20,187 nucleotides of DNA from Hydrogenedens sp964549105. GTDB taxonomy: Bacteria; Hydrogenedentota; Hydrogenedentia; Hydrogenedentales; Hydrogenedentaceae. Positions 7,289-16,367 of this stretch are shown here, one piece after another; positions within the stretch are counted from its first letter, which is position 1, and every line of letters begins with the position of its first letter. A model generated the notes under the pieces. It saw only the letters and a list, made by a program, of their open reading frames with translations. It was not told where the DNA came from and did not search any database. The position numbers were made by a program, and so were the translations under genes. The DNA is taken from NCBI GenBank assembly GCA_964549105.1, contig CAZJTZ010000041.1, positions 1 through 20,187 of the forward strand, read 5' to 3'.

Positions 7289-10200
7289 TTATGGATTTTC
7301 TTTTAGCCATTGTTCTACCGTTTGCAGTGTTTTTACATAAAACTGATGAACTTTGTTTTTGGTATTGTTCAAAAATTCTATCGGGCTTGGGGATAGGTCC
7401 ATTTCAGGTAATAAGTGCGGAAGGAACTGAAGGGTCTGTTCGGACAAGGTCGAACTTCGTATCCCTGTGAATAAACGATGACGATTTAATATTTTTATGT
7501 AAATGTCAAATGTTTCTTTCAAAAATGTCCATTGCTGAGATTGTTCAGGATAAAGTTCATTTAAGATATTGAGTGCTTTTATTACGGATGGGGTTGCTAA
7601 TTGTGGACATTGTTTTACCTTCATGTGTTGCCACCATCGAACGGCATATTCTAACTCTGCCATACCTCCTTCGGATTTTTTTAGATTATTAGAATTAGTT
7701 TGCCGAACCATTTTCATTCGAATATCTTCACTTCTCTGAACATCTTCAGTAGATACAAGACAATAGAAGGATAGGTTCTTTATTGTCTCTTGAAGATTGG
7801 CTGTAAATGTTCCATTTTCAGCCACTACACGGGCTTTCATTAAAGCCATTTTTTCCCATATATCCGCTGTATGCTCGTAATAGTCTTTTAATTGTGTAAG
7901 GCTAATCACCAAAATACCTTTAGAACCATAAGGTCTTAGTCGCGTATCTATATCATATAAAATTCCGAAATTTGTAGGTTCTTTTAATCGTTTTATGACT
8001 CGAGACGAAACATCTGTAAAATACTCTACAGGACTTATGGGGTCATCATGTTTTTCAGTAGAGTCATTAGGGCAGGTATCGTCCATAACGAAAATCAGGT
8101 CGAGGTCACTGCCAAAGGTCATTTCTCCACCACCGATTTTTCCTAAGCCCAAAATGGCAAAAGGAAGCGATGGTTTTCCATATTTCTTTCCTACTTCTGC
8201 CAGGGATTCATCTACAATATCTTGCAGGATAACCTCTGCCAATAAGGTTAACTGTTCACAAACCTCTTCAATGGTAAACTTACCGAGTAAATCGCCCAGA
8301 GCAATTCGTAGCCATTCTGAATCTTTCAAACGGTAATATGCAGATTCTGGGAATACAGACTTCTTTAATTCTTGTAATGAAGAATAAAAATAATCGGCAC
8401 TGGCTTTTTTATCAATGAGTTCTTCCTGTAAGAATATCTCAATGATACTGGGTTCTTTAATCCATATCTCTGCGAGAGCAGGTGCACGGCTTGTGAGGGT
8501 GACAAAGAAGGAACAAAGATTATGATTTTCTTTTAGCAAGGAATAGACCACACCGGGAACAAGCAATCTTGACACCTGACTATAAAATTGCTCCAATGCC
8601 GTATCCATTGAGCCCGTTTTTTTAAACTCTTCACAGAGGTGAGGAATTATTTCAATAAAATTTTCACGGACATGGAGGGAATGCGGAGATTGTTCAGGTC
8701 CATTGGCAAGTTCACGAAATATGTCCCTTGCTTTTTCAATATCCTTAAAACCCAAACTTTTTAATTTATTTAATCCTTCTTTACCTTCGGATTGGGCACT
8801 TACTAAATCGTAAACCCATAAGTTTCCTGATGATTTAACAGCGATAAATTGTTCTAATACGGTCCGGACTTCTTGCGTTTTTTCTTTGTAAATTCGCCAG
8901 AATGAGTCTCCCGATGTATAACCCAGACGGCGTGCAAATTCATCCAATTCCTCCGGGTTCTGTGGCAAGGCATGCTTTTGTGTCCCATATTCAATTTGTA
9001 GTCTGTGCTCCACTTCGCGCAGAAAACAATAATTATTCATTAGGATTTCAGCGTCAAAAGGTTTTAAGTAGCCTCTTCCCATTAATTGGTAGATAACCTC
9101 AATCGTATTGGTTATCCTTAATTCAGGGTGTCTTCCTCCATTCAACAATTGAAGCAATTGGACTGTAAATTCAATATCACGAATTCCACCTCGACCTAAC
9201 TTTACCTCATAATTGGTTTGACCTTGCTCTGCGACCTGTTTTTCTACCATTAGTTTTGTCTGATGTATATCTTCTAATGTCTTGTCATCAAAAAACTTGG
9301 GGAATACGAAAGGTCGCATCATTTCTAAAAATTCATCCCCTAAATTTATATCGCCTGCACAGGGTCTACATTTGACTAATGCCTGCCGTTCCCATGCCCT
9401 TCCGTATTGGTAGTAGTATTCGACAGAATTTGACAAACTTTCAGCAAGGGCTCCTACTTTGCCATAAGGTCTTAATCGCATATCTACCCGATAAATCATA
9501 CCTTCTTCTGTATGTTCTGAAAGGAATTTAATAAGTTGCTCTCCCAATTTGGAGAAAAACTCACGATTGGTAATCTGTCCACTAAATCCTCCTTGCGTTT
9601 CACCATCACCGTCATAAACAAAAATCAAATCAATGTCTGAACTAAAATTAAGTTCTCTACCTCCTAATTTTCCTAAGCCCATAATCACAAAACGAGCAGA
9701 ATTGTTTTTCCCTTCTGTTTCACTATAACTTATCGGAGTACCATATTTTTGTTCTAAAAATACATAGATAAGATTGAAGCAAAATTCGAGATGGGCGTCG
9801 GCAAGATAAGAAAGGTCTTCAGCAATAGATTTGACCTCTTGATGTTCTACAATATCACGGGTGGTAATTCGTAACAGTGCTTTTTTGTGCAGTTTGCGGA
9901 GATGATTCATTATCCTTTTTAGGTCCCAATCCTTTTTCTGGGTAATGAATTGATTAGAAATTAGATATTCTATAACTTCCGAAGAAGATAGACTTTTGTC
10001 CCAACCCAATTTCAATAGCCATTCTTGTTTGGTTAAAGCGCGGGAAAGCGTAGTGTCTGACAAAATTTCATCTACATACTCAGGGTGGTTTATAACCGTC
10101 TCAGAAAGAAATGGGCTTTGTGAAAAAATCCGTTCAAAGAAGCGAAGACATTTTTGATTTTGTAAGTATTTTTGAACAGGAAAGTTTTGTTCCAATCGTT

Positions 10201-10378
10201 TTTTTATGAACTGTGTTAGGAAAACGATAACTCGTTCGGGATTGGATGTTTCGCAGAGAATAGAATTTAATTTATCCGGCCAATCTTGAAGTGAAATGGA
10301 GTATAGAAAATTCAAATCTTCATAGACACTGTTCGTCAATCTCTTTAATATTTTTTGAATATCTTCTTTGCTTTCCAT
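7289..10378 (-). CDS. glnE: Bifunctional glutamine synthetase adenylyltransferase/deadenylylase
   Basis: 1029 aa, slightly longer than E. coli GlnE (~946). GlnE adds AMP to a tyrosine of glutamine synthetase or removes it, in response to PII and glutamine, and so sets nitrogen assimilation. Two nucleotidyltransferase modules are visible. The N-terminal deadenylylating half has GLGKLGG (234-240), SSDIDLIF (246-253), RVDMRLRPYG (297-306) and the linker signature KLGRGGIRDIEF (393-404). The C-terminal adenylylating half has GLGKIGGGEMTFGSDLDLIF (744-763) and DTRLRPYGSKG (811-821). Both Asp-x-Asp metal sites are intact, so both activities should be present. It starts 9 nt after the glycerate kinase stop with only a weak ribosome site, suggesting translational coupling. 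No glnA or glnB is in the window. Confidence 0.96.
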   Translation of the reverse strand: MESKEDIQKILKRLTNSVYEDLNFLYSISLQDWPDKLNSILCETSNPERVIVFLTQFIKKRLEQNFPVQKYLQNQKCLRFFERIFSQSPFLSETVINHPEYVDEILSDTTLSRALTKQEWLLKLGWDKSLSSSEVIEYLISNQFITQKKDWDLKRIMNHLRKLHKKALLRITTRDIVEHQEVKSIAEDLSYLADAHLEFCFNLIYVFLEQKYGTPISYSETEGKNNSARFVIMGLGKLGGRELNFSSDIDLIFVYDGDGETQGGFSGQITNREFFSKLGEQLIKFLSEHTEEGMIYRVDMRLRPYGKVGALAESLSNSVEYYYQYGRAWERQALVKCRPCAGDINLGDEFLEMMRPFVFPKFFDDKTLEDIHQTKLMVEKQVAEQGQTNYEVKLGRGGIRDIEFTVQLLQLLNGGRHPELRITNTIEVIYQLMGRGYLKPFDAEILMNNYCFLREVEHRLQIEYGTQKHALPQNPEELDEFARRLGYTSGDSFWRIYKEKTQEVRTVLEQFIAVKSSGNLWVYDLVSAQSEGKEGLNKLKSLGFKDIEKARDIFRELANGPEQSPHSLHVRENFIEIIPHLCEEFKKTGSMDTALEQFYSQVSRLLVPGVVYSLLKENHNLCSFFVTLTSRAPALAEIWIKEPSIIEIFLQEELIDKKASADYFYSSLQELKKSVFPESAYYRLKDSEWLRIALGDLLGKFTIEEVCEQLTLLAEVILQDIVDESLAEVGKKYGKPSLPFAILGLGKIGGGEMTFGSDLDLIFVMDDTCPNDSTEKHDDPISPVEYFTDVSSRVIKRLKEPTNFGILYDIDTRLRPYGSKGILVISLTQLKDYYEHTADIWEKMALMKARVVAENGTFTANLQETIKNLSFYCLVSTEDVQRSEDIRMKMVRQTNSNNLKKSEGGMAELEYAVRWWQHMKVKQCPQLATPSVIKALNILNELYPEQSQQWTFLKETFDIYIKILNRHRLFTGIRSSTLSEQTLQFLPHLLPEMDLSPSPIEFLNNTKNKVHQFYVKTLQTVEQWLKENP

Positions 10379-10387
10379 AGATTAAGT

Positions 10388-11536
10388 CTATTCTTTACCC
10401 CCCCTGTTAAGTAATTTTGCAATTTGTTCTGTGGTTCGGGTGAGATTAATAGCAGTATTTTTCATAAGTTCTGCTTTTGAAAACTCACCTGCGGAGATGG
10501 GAAAGACAAAGACCTTTCCCATTGATGAGCATTTTTCCCAACCTTTACCTAATTTGCCAACAAGCACTATAATAGCCTTATCTTTTGCATGAGCAAGGCG
10601 AATCATTTCACCTACCACTTTGCCAGAAAGACTTTGGTGGTCTAACTGTCCCTCTCCGGTAATTACGAAATCGGCAGAAGAGAGTTTTTCTTCCAGATGG
10701 CTAACCTGTGCTATCCATTGGAAACCGGGAATAAATTTCCCGTCTGCAAAGGCAAACAACGCACCGCCCATTCCACCAGCAGCACCACTACCAGGTTGTT
10801 TTTGTATATCTATGTTTAGTTCCTTTTTTATTGTCTGTGCAAATTTTTTCAAAGCATTATCTATAACAGGGCATAATTCAGGTGTTACCCCCTTTTGTGG
10901 ACCATAGACAAATGTAGCACCATACGGACCGTAATATGGATTTTTCACATCACTTGCGATAATAATCGAAGTGCTCTTAATTGCATTGTAATATTCAGTT
11001 TTTTTTATATATAAGATGTTTTGTAATTGTAACGGACCTTTTCCTACTGGTTTTTGAGAAGCGTCTAAAAGCAGGTATCCTAATGCCTGAGCCATACCTG
11101 CACCACCATCGTTTACCCCTGAACCACCTAAACCCAGCACAACTTGCTTTGCACCTCGTTGAATGGCATGTAAAATTGCTTCACCTACACCATAACTTGT
11201 GAAAAACTTGGGTTTTCTATCTTTTTGTGGAACAAGGTGGAGACCAACAATGCTTGCGGTCTCAATTACTGCTGTTCTCTGTTCTGGAATCCAGCCATAC
11301 TTTATTTTCCGTTTTTTGCCAGTCAAATCGGTAACAACTGTATAGCAATAATCCAGATTTAAGTTTAATGAAAGTGCATTTAAGAAACCTTCTCCGCCAT
11401 CGGAGAGGGGACAAATTATTATTTTACTTTTGGGGAAGACCTTTTTCCAGCCTTTTTCGATAGACTTTGCAACTTTGATAGCGTCTAATGACTCCTTGAA
11501 CGAATCTGGGGCAATAAGCACTTTATAAGAAGACAT
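10388..11536 (-). CDS. glxK: Glycerate kinase, GarK/GlxK family
   Basis: 382 aa, normal for type-1 glycerate kinases, which phosphorylate D-glycerate with ATP (the bacterial enzymes mostly give 2-phosphoglycerate) and feed glycolysis from glyoxylate, serine or sugar-acid breakdown. Family signatures: APDSFKESL (9-17), PLSDGGEGF (43-51), GLGGSGVNDGGAG (135-147), SDVKNPYYGPYGA (195-207), PGSGAAGGMGGAL (248-260) and TGEGQLDHQSLSGK (293-306). The ATG at 11536 follows AAGGAAAGAG at good spacing. It is the first gene of a two-gene unit with glnE; I know of no functional reason for the pairing. It is divergent from greA. The choice between garK and glxK as a name is by family only. Confidence 0.94.
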   Translation of the reverse strand: MSSYKVLIAPDSFKESLDAIKVAKSIEKGWKKVFPKSKIIICPLSDGGEGFLNALSLNLNLDYCYTVVTDLTGKKRKIKYGWIPEQRTAVIETASIVGLHLVPQKDRKPKFFTSYGVGEAILHAIQRGAKQVVLGLGGSGVNDGGAGMAQALGYLLLDASQKPVGKGPLQLQNILYIKKTEYYNAIKSTSIIIASDVKNPYYGPYGATFVYGPQKGVTPELCPVIDNALKKFAQTIKKELNIDIQKQPGSGAAGGMGGALFAFADGKFIPGFQWIAQVSHLEEKLSSADFVITGEGQLDHQSLSGKVVGEMIRLAHAKDKAIIVLVGKLGKGWEKCSSMGKVFVFPISAGEFSKAELMKNTAINLTRTTEQIAKLLNRGGKE

Positions 11537-11633
11537 AACTACTCTTTCCTTTGCTTAAATTATGGGATATGTATATTATTATAGTTATATTGAGAAAGCG
11601 AAACCATAATGTTTGTAAAAATATACAAAATTT

Positions 11634-11645
11634 CATGTAAACATG
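11634..11645. promoter_or_regulatory. CATGT-AA-ACATG inverted repeat upstream of greA
   Basis: A 5-bp inverted repeat with a 2-bp centre that overlaps the expected -35 region of the greA promoter. It could be a repressor site, but it is short and may be chance. Confidence 0.25.
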
Positions 11646-11651
11646 GGAATA

Positions 11652-11660
11652 TGATATAAT
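11652..11660 (+). promoter_or_regulatory. Extended -10 promoter for greA-carB
   Basis: TG-A-TATAAT (11652-11660) is a consensus extended -10. The -35 17 bp upstream (TTCATG) is poor, as is usual for extended -10 promoters. The predicted start near 11667 gives a ~70-nt leader before the greA ATG. Confidence 0.65.
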
Positions 11661-11736
11661 CTTTTTCAATTTAAATAGATATAGATTCTGTTTTGGGCAT
11701 AATGATTCTAATTTAAGAGAAGGATGAGACGCATTC

Positions 11737-12210
11737 ATGGAATCACTTTATATTACAGAGGAAGGACTCCAAAAGTTAAGAGAAGAACTGGCAGAACTTA
11801 ATAAACAGAAGATAAAGTTGTCGGGAGTAATTGAATATGCTCGTTCGTTAGGTGATCTTAGCGAGAATGCAGAATATCATACGGCTAAACACGAACAAGG
11901 TTTGTTAATGGCGAAGATAAACGACCTTGAAGAAAAAATTGCACGGGCCGTCGTTATTGATTCTAAACAATTAGATACATCAGAAGTGCGATTGGGCGTC
12001 AGCGTTCGTGTGCTGGATGAAAAACGAGGCAAGGAAATGCTTTATACGATGGTCAGCGATGTTGAATCGGATTTATCCACTGGTAAACTTTCAACCAAAT
12101 CCCCTGTAGGTCAAGCCCTGTTAGGGAAAAAAGTTGAAGAGGTTGCAGAGATAAAAGTGCCCGCGGGAATAATGAGGTTGAAAATTTTAGAAATATTACC
12201 ACCACAGTAA
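11737..12210 (+). CDS. greA: Transcription elongation factor GreA
   Basis: 157 aa, the standard GreA length. GreA enters the RNA polymerase secondary channel and stimulates cleavage of backtracked RNA. The N-terminal coiled coil (1-~75) carries the tip signature GDLSENAEYH (39-48) with the acidic residues Asp40 and Glu43 that coordinate the catalytic Mg. The C-terminal FKBP-like domain ends with SPVGQALLGKK and IKVPAG. The start follows GAGAAGGATGAG, a usable ribosome site. carB starts 41 nt downstream on the same strand with no terminator between, so the two are probably cotranscribed. Confidence 0.96.
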   Translation: MESLYITEEGLQKLREELAELNKQKIKLSGVIEYARSLGDLSENAEYHTAKHEQGLLMAKINDLEEKIARAVVIDSKQLDTSEVRLGVSVRVLDEKRGKEMLYTMVSDVESDLSTGKLSTKSPVGQALLGKKVEEVAEIKVPAGIMRLKILEILPPQ

Positions 12211-12223
12211 GATACCACAGTAA
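12201..12223 (+). repeat. Short tandem duplication across the greA stop
   Basis: ACCACAGTAA occurs at 12201-12210, ending in the greA TAA, and again at 12214-12223 with a 13-bp period. The second copy looks like a slippage duplication that repeats the stop codon. Confidence 0.5.
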
Positions 12224-12251
12224 ATAAAAAAATGTTGGGATAAGTAAAAAA

Positions 12252-15200
12252 ATGCCAAAGAGAACGGATATAAAAAAGATACTGATTATTGGTTCGGGTC
12301 CTATCATTATTGGTCAGGCATGTGAGTTTGACTATTCTGGAACACAAGCGTGTAAAGCCCTCCGTGAAGAAGGGTATGAAGTGGTTTTGGTCAATAGCAA
12401 TCCTGCCACGATTATGACAGACCCAGAAATGGCAGACCGCACCTATATTGAACCGCTTACAGTTCCTTTTCTAGAAAAAATTATTGAACGGGAACAACCT
12501 GATGCTGTTTTACCGACGGTAGGAGGTCAAACGGGATTAAATTTATCTGTAGCACTGGCTGACGCAGGTATTCTGGCAAAATATGGTGTCAAACTTATAG
12601 GGGCTAATGTAGATACAATAAAGAAAGCAGAAGACCGCGGGCTTTTTAAAGAAGCCATGATTCGATGTGGATTGGAAGTGCCACGCAGTCTGGTTGTTCA
12701 TCAAGTAGAGGAGGCAATGGAGTTTGGGGCTACTATAAATTATTCTGCGGTAATTCGTCCTGCATTTACACTGGGAGGAACAGGTGCGGGACTTTCTTTT
12801 AATAGAGATGAATATGTTAGTGCTATTCAAAACGGTTTGGAGGCAAGTCCCATTCACGAGGTTCTGGTAGAAGAATCTGTTATTGGCTGGAAAGAGTATG
12901 AATTGGAAGTTATGCGAGATTTGAAGGACAATGTCGTAATTGTTTGCCCGATTGAGAATGTGGACCCAATGGGTGTTCATACAGGCGATAGTGTAACAGT
13001 TGCACCTGCACAAACCCTGACAGACAAAGAATATCAAATCATGAGGAACGCCGCTATTACTATTATGCGTGAAATTGGTGTGGATACAGGGGGCTCAAAT
13101 GTGCAATTTGCCATTCACCCGCAAACAGGACGCATGGTGGTAATTGAAATGAATCCACGCGTATCGCGTAGTTCTGCACTTGCCTCAAAGGCTACGGGAT
13201 TTCCCATTGCAAAAATTGCGGCAAAACTAGCGGTTGGCTATACTTTAGATGAAATACCCAACGATATTACCAAAGAGACCCCTGCATGTTTTGAGCCTAC
13301 CATTGATTATGTTGTAACTAAAATTCCACGATGGGCATTTGAAAAATTTTCTGGCGCAGAACCCATACTTACAGTTCAGATGAAAAGTGTTGGAGAAACG
13401 ATGAGTATTGGGCGGACATTCAAAGAATCCCTACAAAAAGCCATTCGTGGGCTTGAAATTGGTCGTTATGGGTTTGGTGGGGATGGAAAGGCAAAATCAC
13501 TTACCAAAGAACCCCATTCAGAAAAAGAGAAGGAAGCCCTTTTGAGGACATTGCGGACTCCTTCTCCTCAGCGGTATCTTCATCTTGCCGAGGCTATTCG
13601 GTTGGGTGCCACAGTGGAAGAATTGCACGCAATTACCCAAATTGACCCATGGTTTATTCGGCAAATGGAGGAAATCGTAGAAGAAGAAAAAGAACTTATG
13701 ACACTGTCTTCTGATGTAGTGCGTTTTATAAAGACAGAAGAAAAGAATTCCTCTCAACAGAAAAAGTTGGCAAGAAAAATAAAAGAAGCGAAACAATACG
13801 GTTTTTCCGATTATCAATTAGCAAAGATGTGGGGATTAGAGGAACTGGTGGTCCGTGATTTTCGAAAAAAGGTAGGAGTGTTCCCAACTTATCTACTGGT
13901 AGATACCTGTGCCGCGGAATTTGAAGCCTATACCCCATATTACTATTCCACTTATGAAGAGGAAGATGAAATTACACTTTCGGATAAGCCCCGAATTATT
14001 GTTTTAGGCGGTGGACCGAACCGAATTGGACAGGGAATCGAATTTGACTATTGCTGTGTTCATGCCGTTTTTGCACTTCACGATGCGGGCTATGAAACCG
14101 TTATGGTTAATTGCAATCCAGAAACAGTTTCTACGGACTATGACACTTCGGACAGGTTGTTTTTTGAACCCATAACTTTTGAAGATGTGATGAATATTAT
14201 TGAACGGGTGCAACCGCAAGGGGTCATTGTCCAATTTGGTGGGCAAACACCCCTAAACATAGCCCAGCAATTGGAAAAGGCGGGTGCCCCTATCATTGGC
14301 ACTTCTGCATGGAATATCGCCCGAGCAGAAGACCGAAAACTGTTCCGTGAAGTTGTTGAAAAATTGCACCTTTTACAGCCAGAAAATGATACGGCTCGTT
14401 CTTTTGAGGAAGCATTAAGTATAGCAGAGCGGATAGGCTATCCTGTGGTGGTAAGACCTTCGTTTGTTTTAGGAGGTCGTGCCATGGAGATTGTGTATGA
14501 CTCCGACTCATTGAAGAAATATATGGAGTATGCAGTAGAAGCCTCACCTGAGCATCCCATTTTGATAGACAAGTTTTTAGAGGACGCTATTGAGATGGAT
14601 GTGGATGCTATTGCCGATGGCGAACAAGTAATTATTGGTGGGATGATGCAACATATTGAAGAAGCAGGGGTTCATTCGGGGGATAGTGCTTGCATTCTAC
14701 CTCCTTATGATTTGCCTCCCGATATTATAGAGGTAATAAAGGAACAAACCCGTGCCCTTGCAAAGGAGTTGGAAGTGCGTGGATTGATGAATGTGCAATA
14801 TGCCGTCAAGGACAGGAAAGTGTATTTACTCGAAGTAAATCCACGAGCCTCTCGAACCATCCCCTTTGTAAGCAAAGCCGTCGGCGTTCCTTTAGCCAAA
14901 CTTGCCGCACTTGTAATGGTGGGTAAAAAATTATCCGATATGGGACTGGTAAGAGACCCCGAGCCCAAATACATTTCGGCGAAAGAAGTAGTTTTACCCT
15001 TTATTAAATTCCCGGGAGTGGATATTGTGCTAGGGCCAGAAATGCGTAGCACAGGCGAAGTGATGGGCATAGACCAAAATATGGGGCTTGCTTACGCCAA
15101 AAGCCAGATTGCAGGAGGAAATAGTATCCCGCTACAAGGAACAATTTTTATTAGTTTGAGCGACCACGATAAAAAGAATTTAGACTCGTTAGCACGCGAC

Positions 15201-15557
15201 TTATACGAATTGGGATTTAAATTTATCGCAACCAAAGGGACGGCAAATATTCTTCGGGAACAGGGGATTGATGTTGCAGAAGTGTTTAAGGTTGGAGAAG
15301 GAAGACCCAATGTGTTGGATTGTCTTATCAACGGATATATTGACTGGATTATTAATACACCACGCGGAAAACTTTCCAAAGATGACGAAGTTATTATTCG
15401 CAGAAAGGCAATTGAAAACAATATTCCTACAATGACTACCCTGGCAGCGGCAAAGGCAGCCGTTCAAGCACTCCGAGAAATGAAAAAGGGGACTATGGGG
15501 GTCTTCTCATTGCAAGAACATCATGCAACCACAGGCGTCAATATTAAAATTAAATAA
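12252..15557 (+). CDS. carB: Carbamoyl-phosphate synthase large subunit
   Basis: 1101 aa (E. coli 1073). With CarA it makes carbamoyl phosphate from bicarbonate, glutamine-derived ammonia and two ATP, for pyrimidines and arginine. The two homologous halves are clear: GSGPIIIGQACEFDYSGTQA (14-33) and GGGPNRIGQGIEFDYC (~586-601), each followed by an ATP-grasp domain (NVQFAIHP and EMNPRVSRSSALASKATG in the first; NVQYAVKD and EVNPRASRT in the second). The C-terminal MGS-like allosteric domain runs from ~960 to the end and includes INTPRG (~1036). The central oligomerisation region carries ~25 extra residues, Lys/Glu/Ser-rich (about 475-505), which explains the length. The ATG has only a loose GGGATAAG upstream. 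carA is not in the window. Confidence 0.97.
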   Translation: MPKRTDIKKILIIGSGPIIIGQACEFDYSGTQACKALREEGYEVVLVNSNPATIMTDPEMADRTYIEPLTVPFLEKIIEREQPDAVLPTVGGQTGLNLSVALADAGILAKYGVKLIGANVDTIKKAEDRGLFKEAMIRCGLEVPRSLVVHQVEEAMEFGATINYSAVIRPAFTLGGTGAGLSFNRDEYVSAIQNGLEASPIHEVLVEESVIGWKEYELEVMRDLKDNVVIVCPIENVDPMGVHTGDSVTVAPAQTLTDKEYQIMRNAAITIMREIGVDTGGSNVQFAIHPQTGRMVVIEMNPRVSRSSALASKATGFPIAKIAAKLAVGYTLDEIPNDITKETPACFEPTIDYVVTKIPRWAFEKFSGAEPILTVQMKSVGETMSIGRTFKESLQKAIRGLEIGRYGFGGDGKAKSLTKEPHSEKEKEALLRTLRTPSPQRYLHLAEAIRLGATVEELHAITQIDPWFIRQMEEIVEEEKELMTLSSDVVRFIKTEEKNSSQQKKLARKIKEAKQYGFSDYQLAKMWGLEELVVRDFRKKVGVFPTYLLVDTCAAEFEAYTPYYYSTYEEEDEITLSDKPRIIVLGGGPNRIGQGIEFDYCCVHAVFALHDAGYETVMVNCNPETVSTDYDTSDRLFFEPITFEDVMNIIERVQPQGVIVQFGGQTPLNIAQQLEKAGAPIIGTSAWNIARAEDRKLFREVVEKLHLLQPENDTARSFEEALSIAERIGYPVVVRPSFVLGGRAMEIVYDSDSLKKYMEYAVEASPEHPILIDKFLEDAIEMDVDAIADGEQVIIGGMMQHIEEAGVHSGDSACILPPYDLPPDIIEVIKEQTRALAKELEVRGLMNVQYAVKDRKVYLLEVNPRASRTIPFVSKAVGVPLAKLAALVMVGKKLSDMGLVRDPEPKYISAKEVVLPFIKFPGVDIVLGPEMRSTGEVMGIDQNMGLAYAKSQIAGGNSIPLQGTIFISLSDHDKKNLDSLARDLYELGFKFIATKGTANILREQGIDVAEVFKVGEGRPNVLDCLINGYIDWIINTPRGKLSKDDEVIIRRKAIENNIPTMTTLAAAKAAVQALREMKKGTMGVFSLQEHHATTGVNIKIK

Positions 15558-15914
15558 CTACAAACTTTCCTCTAAAAAACAAAACAAGAGATATTTGTAA
15601 AAAATATATTTGCATTATGTTCTTATATGGGGTCCAGTTCAGCATTATTACAAATAATGTATTCTCAATATTTGCATTTCGTAAGAAGCCATTCACAAAA
15701 TGTCCTCTTATAAAAACCATGCGCCCTTCTCTACTACCTTGTTAAAAGGATAATAAAAAGAGGGGCTGTTCAAAAAGTCAATTTAAGCCGATTTTACCAG
15801 GTCGAAAATATATAGAAAGGAATGAAAACAATCATTAACAAGAATAAATGCTGTTTTTCATGCAATTTTTCAAAAATAAAAATTTATTTAATACAAAGTT
15901 TTTATAATCTATTT
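15558..15914. other. Gene-free AT-rich spacer between convergent carB and a small ORF
   Basis: No ORF with a ribosome site and no RNA gene is seen. There is no clear intrinsic terminator for carB. It holds two copies of ATATTTGCATT (around 15606 and 15669) and an IS-end-like sequence near 15763. Confidence 0.5.
15763..15780. mobile_element. Possible IS terminal-inverted-repeat relic
   Basis: GGGGCTGTTCAAAAAGTC resembles the terminal inverted repeats of IS1182-like elements (GGCTGTT.CAAAA type). No transposase, no opposite end and no target duplication is seen nearby, so at most it is a solo end. Confidence 0.25.
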
Positions 15915-16073
15915 TTATTTTGAAGAGGCTTTTTTGATAATTTGTGGGACTTCCTGTAGAATTTTTTGAAGAATTAGTTTTCGGTTCTCTTCAGATACTT
16001 TGTAATGTTGTTCTTGTTCCAATAATTCTATAGTTCTTACGGCTACTTGATAAGCAAAGTCGTCAACTTTCAT
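15915..16073 (-). CDS. Small hypothetical protein, 52 aa
   Basis: The minus strand has an ATG at 16073 preceded by AAAGGAGAG with ~6 nt spacing, an excellent ribosome site, and ends in TAA at 15915. The protein begins MKVDDFAYQVAVRTIELLEQ and ends QIIKKASSK. It is highly charged, with no Cys or Trp and no signal or membrane segment, and is expected to be mostly helical (heptad-like Leu/Ile spacing). I recognise no family. A TATAAT lies ~50 bp upstream (complement 16121-16126) but without a good -35. It follows metK on the same strand after a ~295-bp spacer, so it probably has its own promoter. The strong ribosome site and clean reading frame favour a real gene; function unknown. Confidence 0.65.
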   Translation of the reverse strand: MKVDDFAYQVAVRTIELLEQEQHYKVSEENRKLILQKILQEVPQIIKKASSK

Positions 16074-16367
16074 ATAGGTCTCTCCTTTTAATAATTTACT
16101 TAATTTAATGATGCAGTAAGATTATATAAAAAGAAAAACTTAATTTTGAAAATGAAAATTTCTTTTAGGTTAATGGTTATATTTTGAACACACCGATTTC
16201 GTTATTTCGAGCGGAGCAAGAAATCTTTAATCCCTTGTTTTTCAGGATACTTTTTCGTTGTACAAACCTGCTTTTTAGTTCTTTTGTAATGCCTGCTTAC
16301 TTTAAAAAAGTTTGCACAGGAAATAAAGAACCATACCTAATATTTTTAACGGACAGTCTGTTTGGAC
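16074..16367. other. Spacer between metK and the small ORF
   Basis: It contains the palindromic element at 16195-16225 and a possible -10 (TATAAT, complement 16121-16126) for the small ORF. A loose hairpin lies around 16287-16320 without a U-tract, so no terminator is called. The 102-aa plus-strand ORF across this spacer has no ribosome site, antisense-overlaps metK and is not credible. Confidence 0.5.
16195..16225. repeat. REP-like palindromic intergenic element
   Basis: GATTTC...GAAATC and the inner ATTTCGAGCGGAGCAAGAAAT form an imperfect stem (ATTTC/GAAAT, GC/GC). It resembles the ATTTCGAGCGnAGCGAGAAATC-type interspersed palindromes I recall from many bacterial genomes. Only one copy is in this window, so repetition is not shown here. 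Confidence 0.45.

Noticed and set aside
12543..15467. Several minus-strand ORFs of 80-164 codons under carB
   Set aside because: All are antisense shadows of a long, well-conserved carB gene, without ribosome sites or recognisable products.
16287..16320. Hairpin-like CCTGTGC...GCAGG as a metK terminator
   Set aside because: The stem is interrupted and no U-tract follows on the minus strand.
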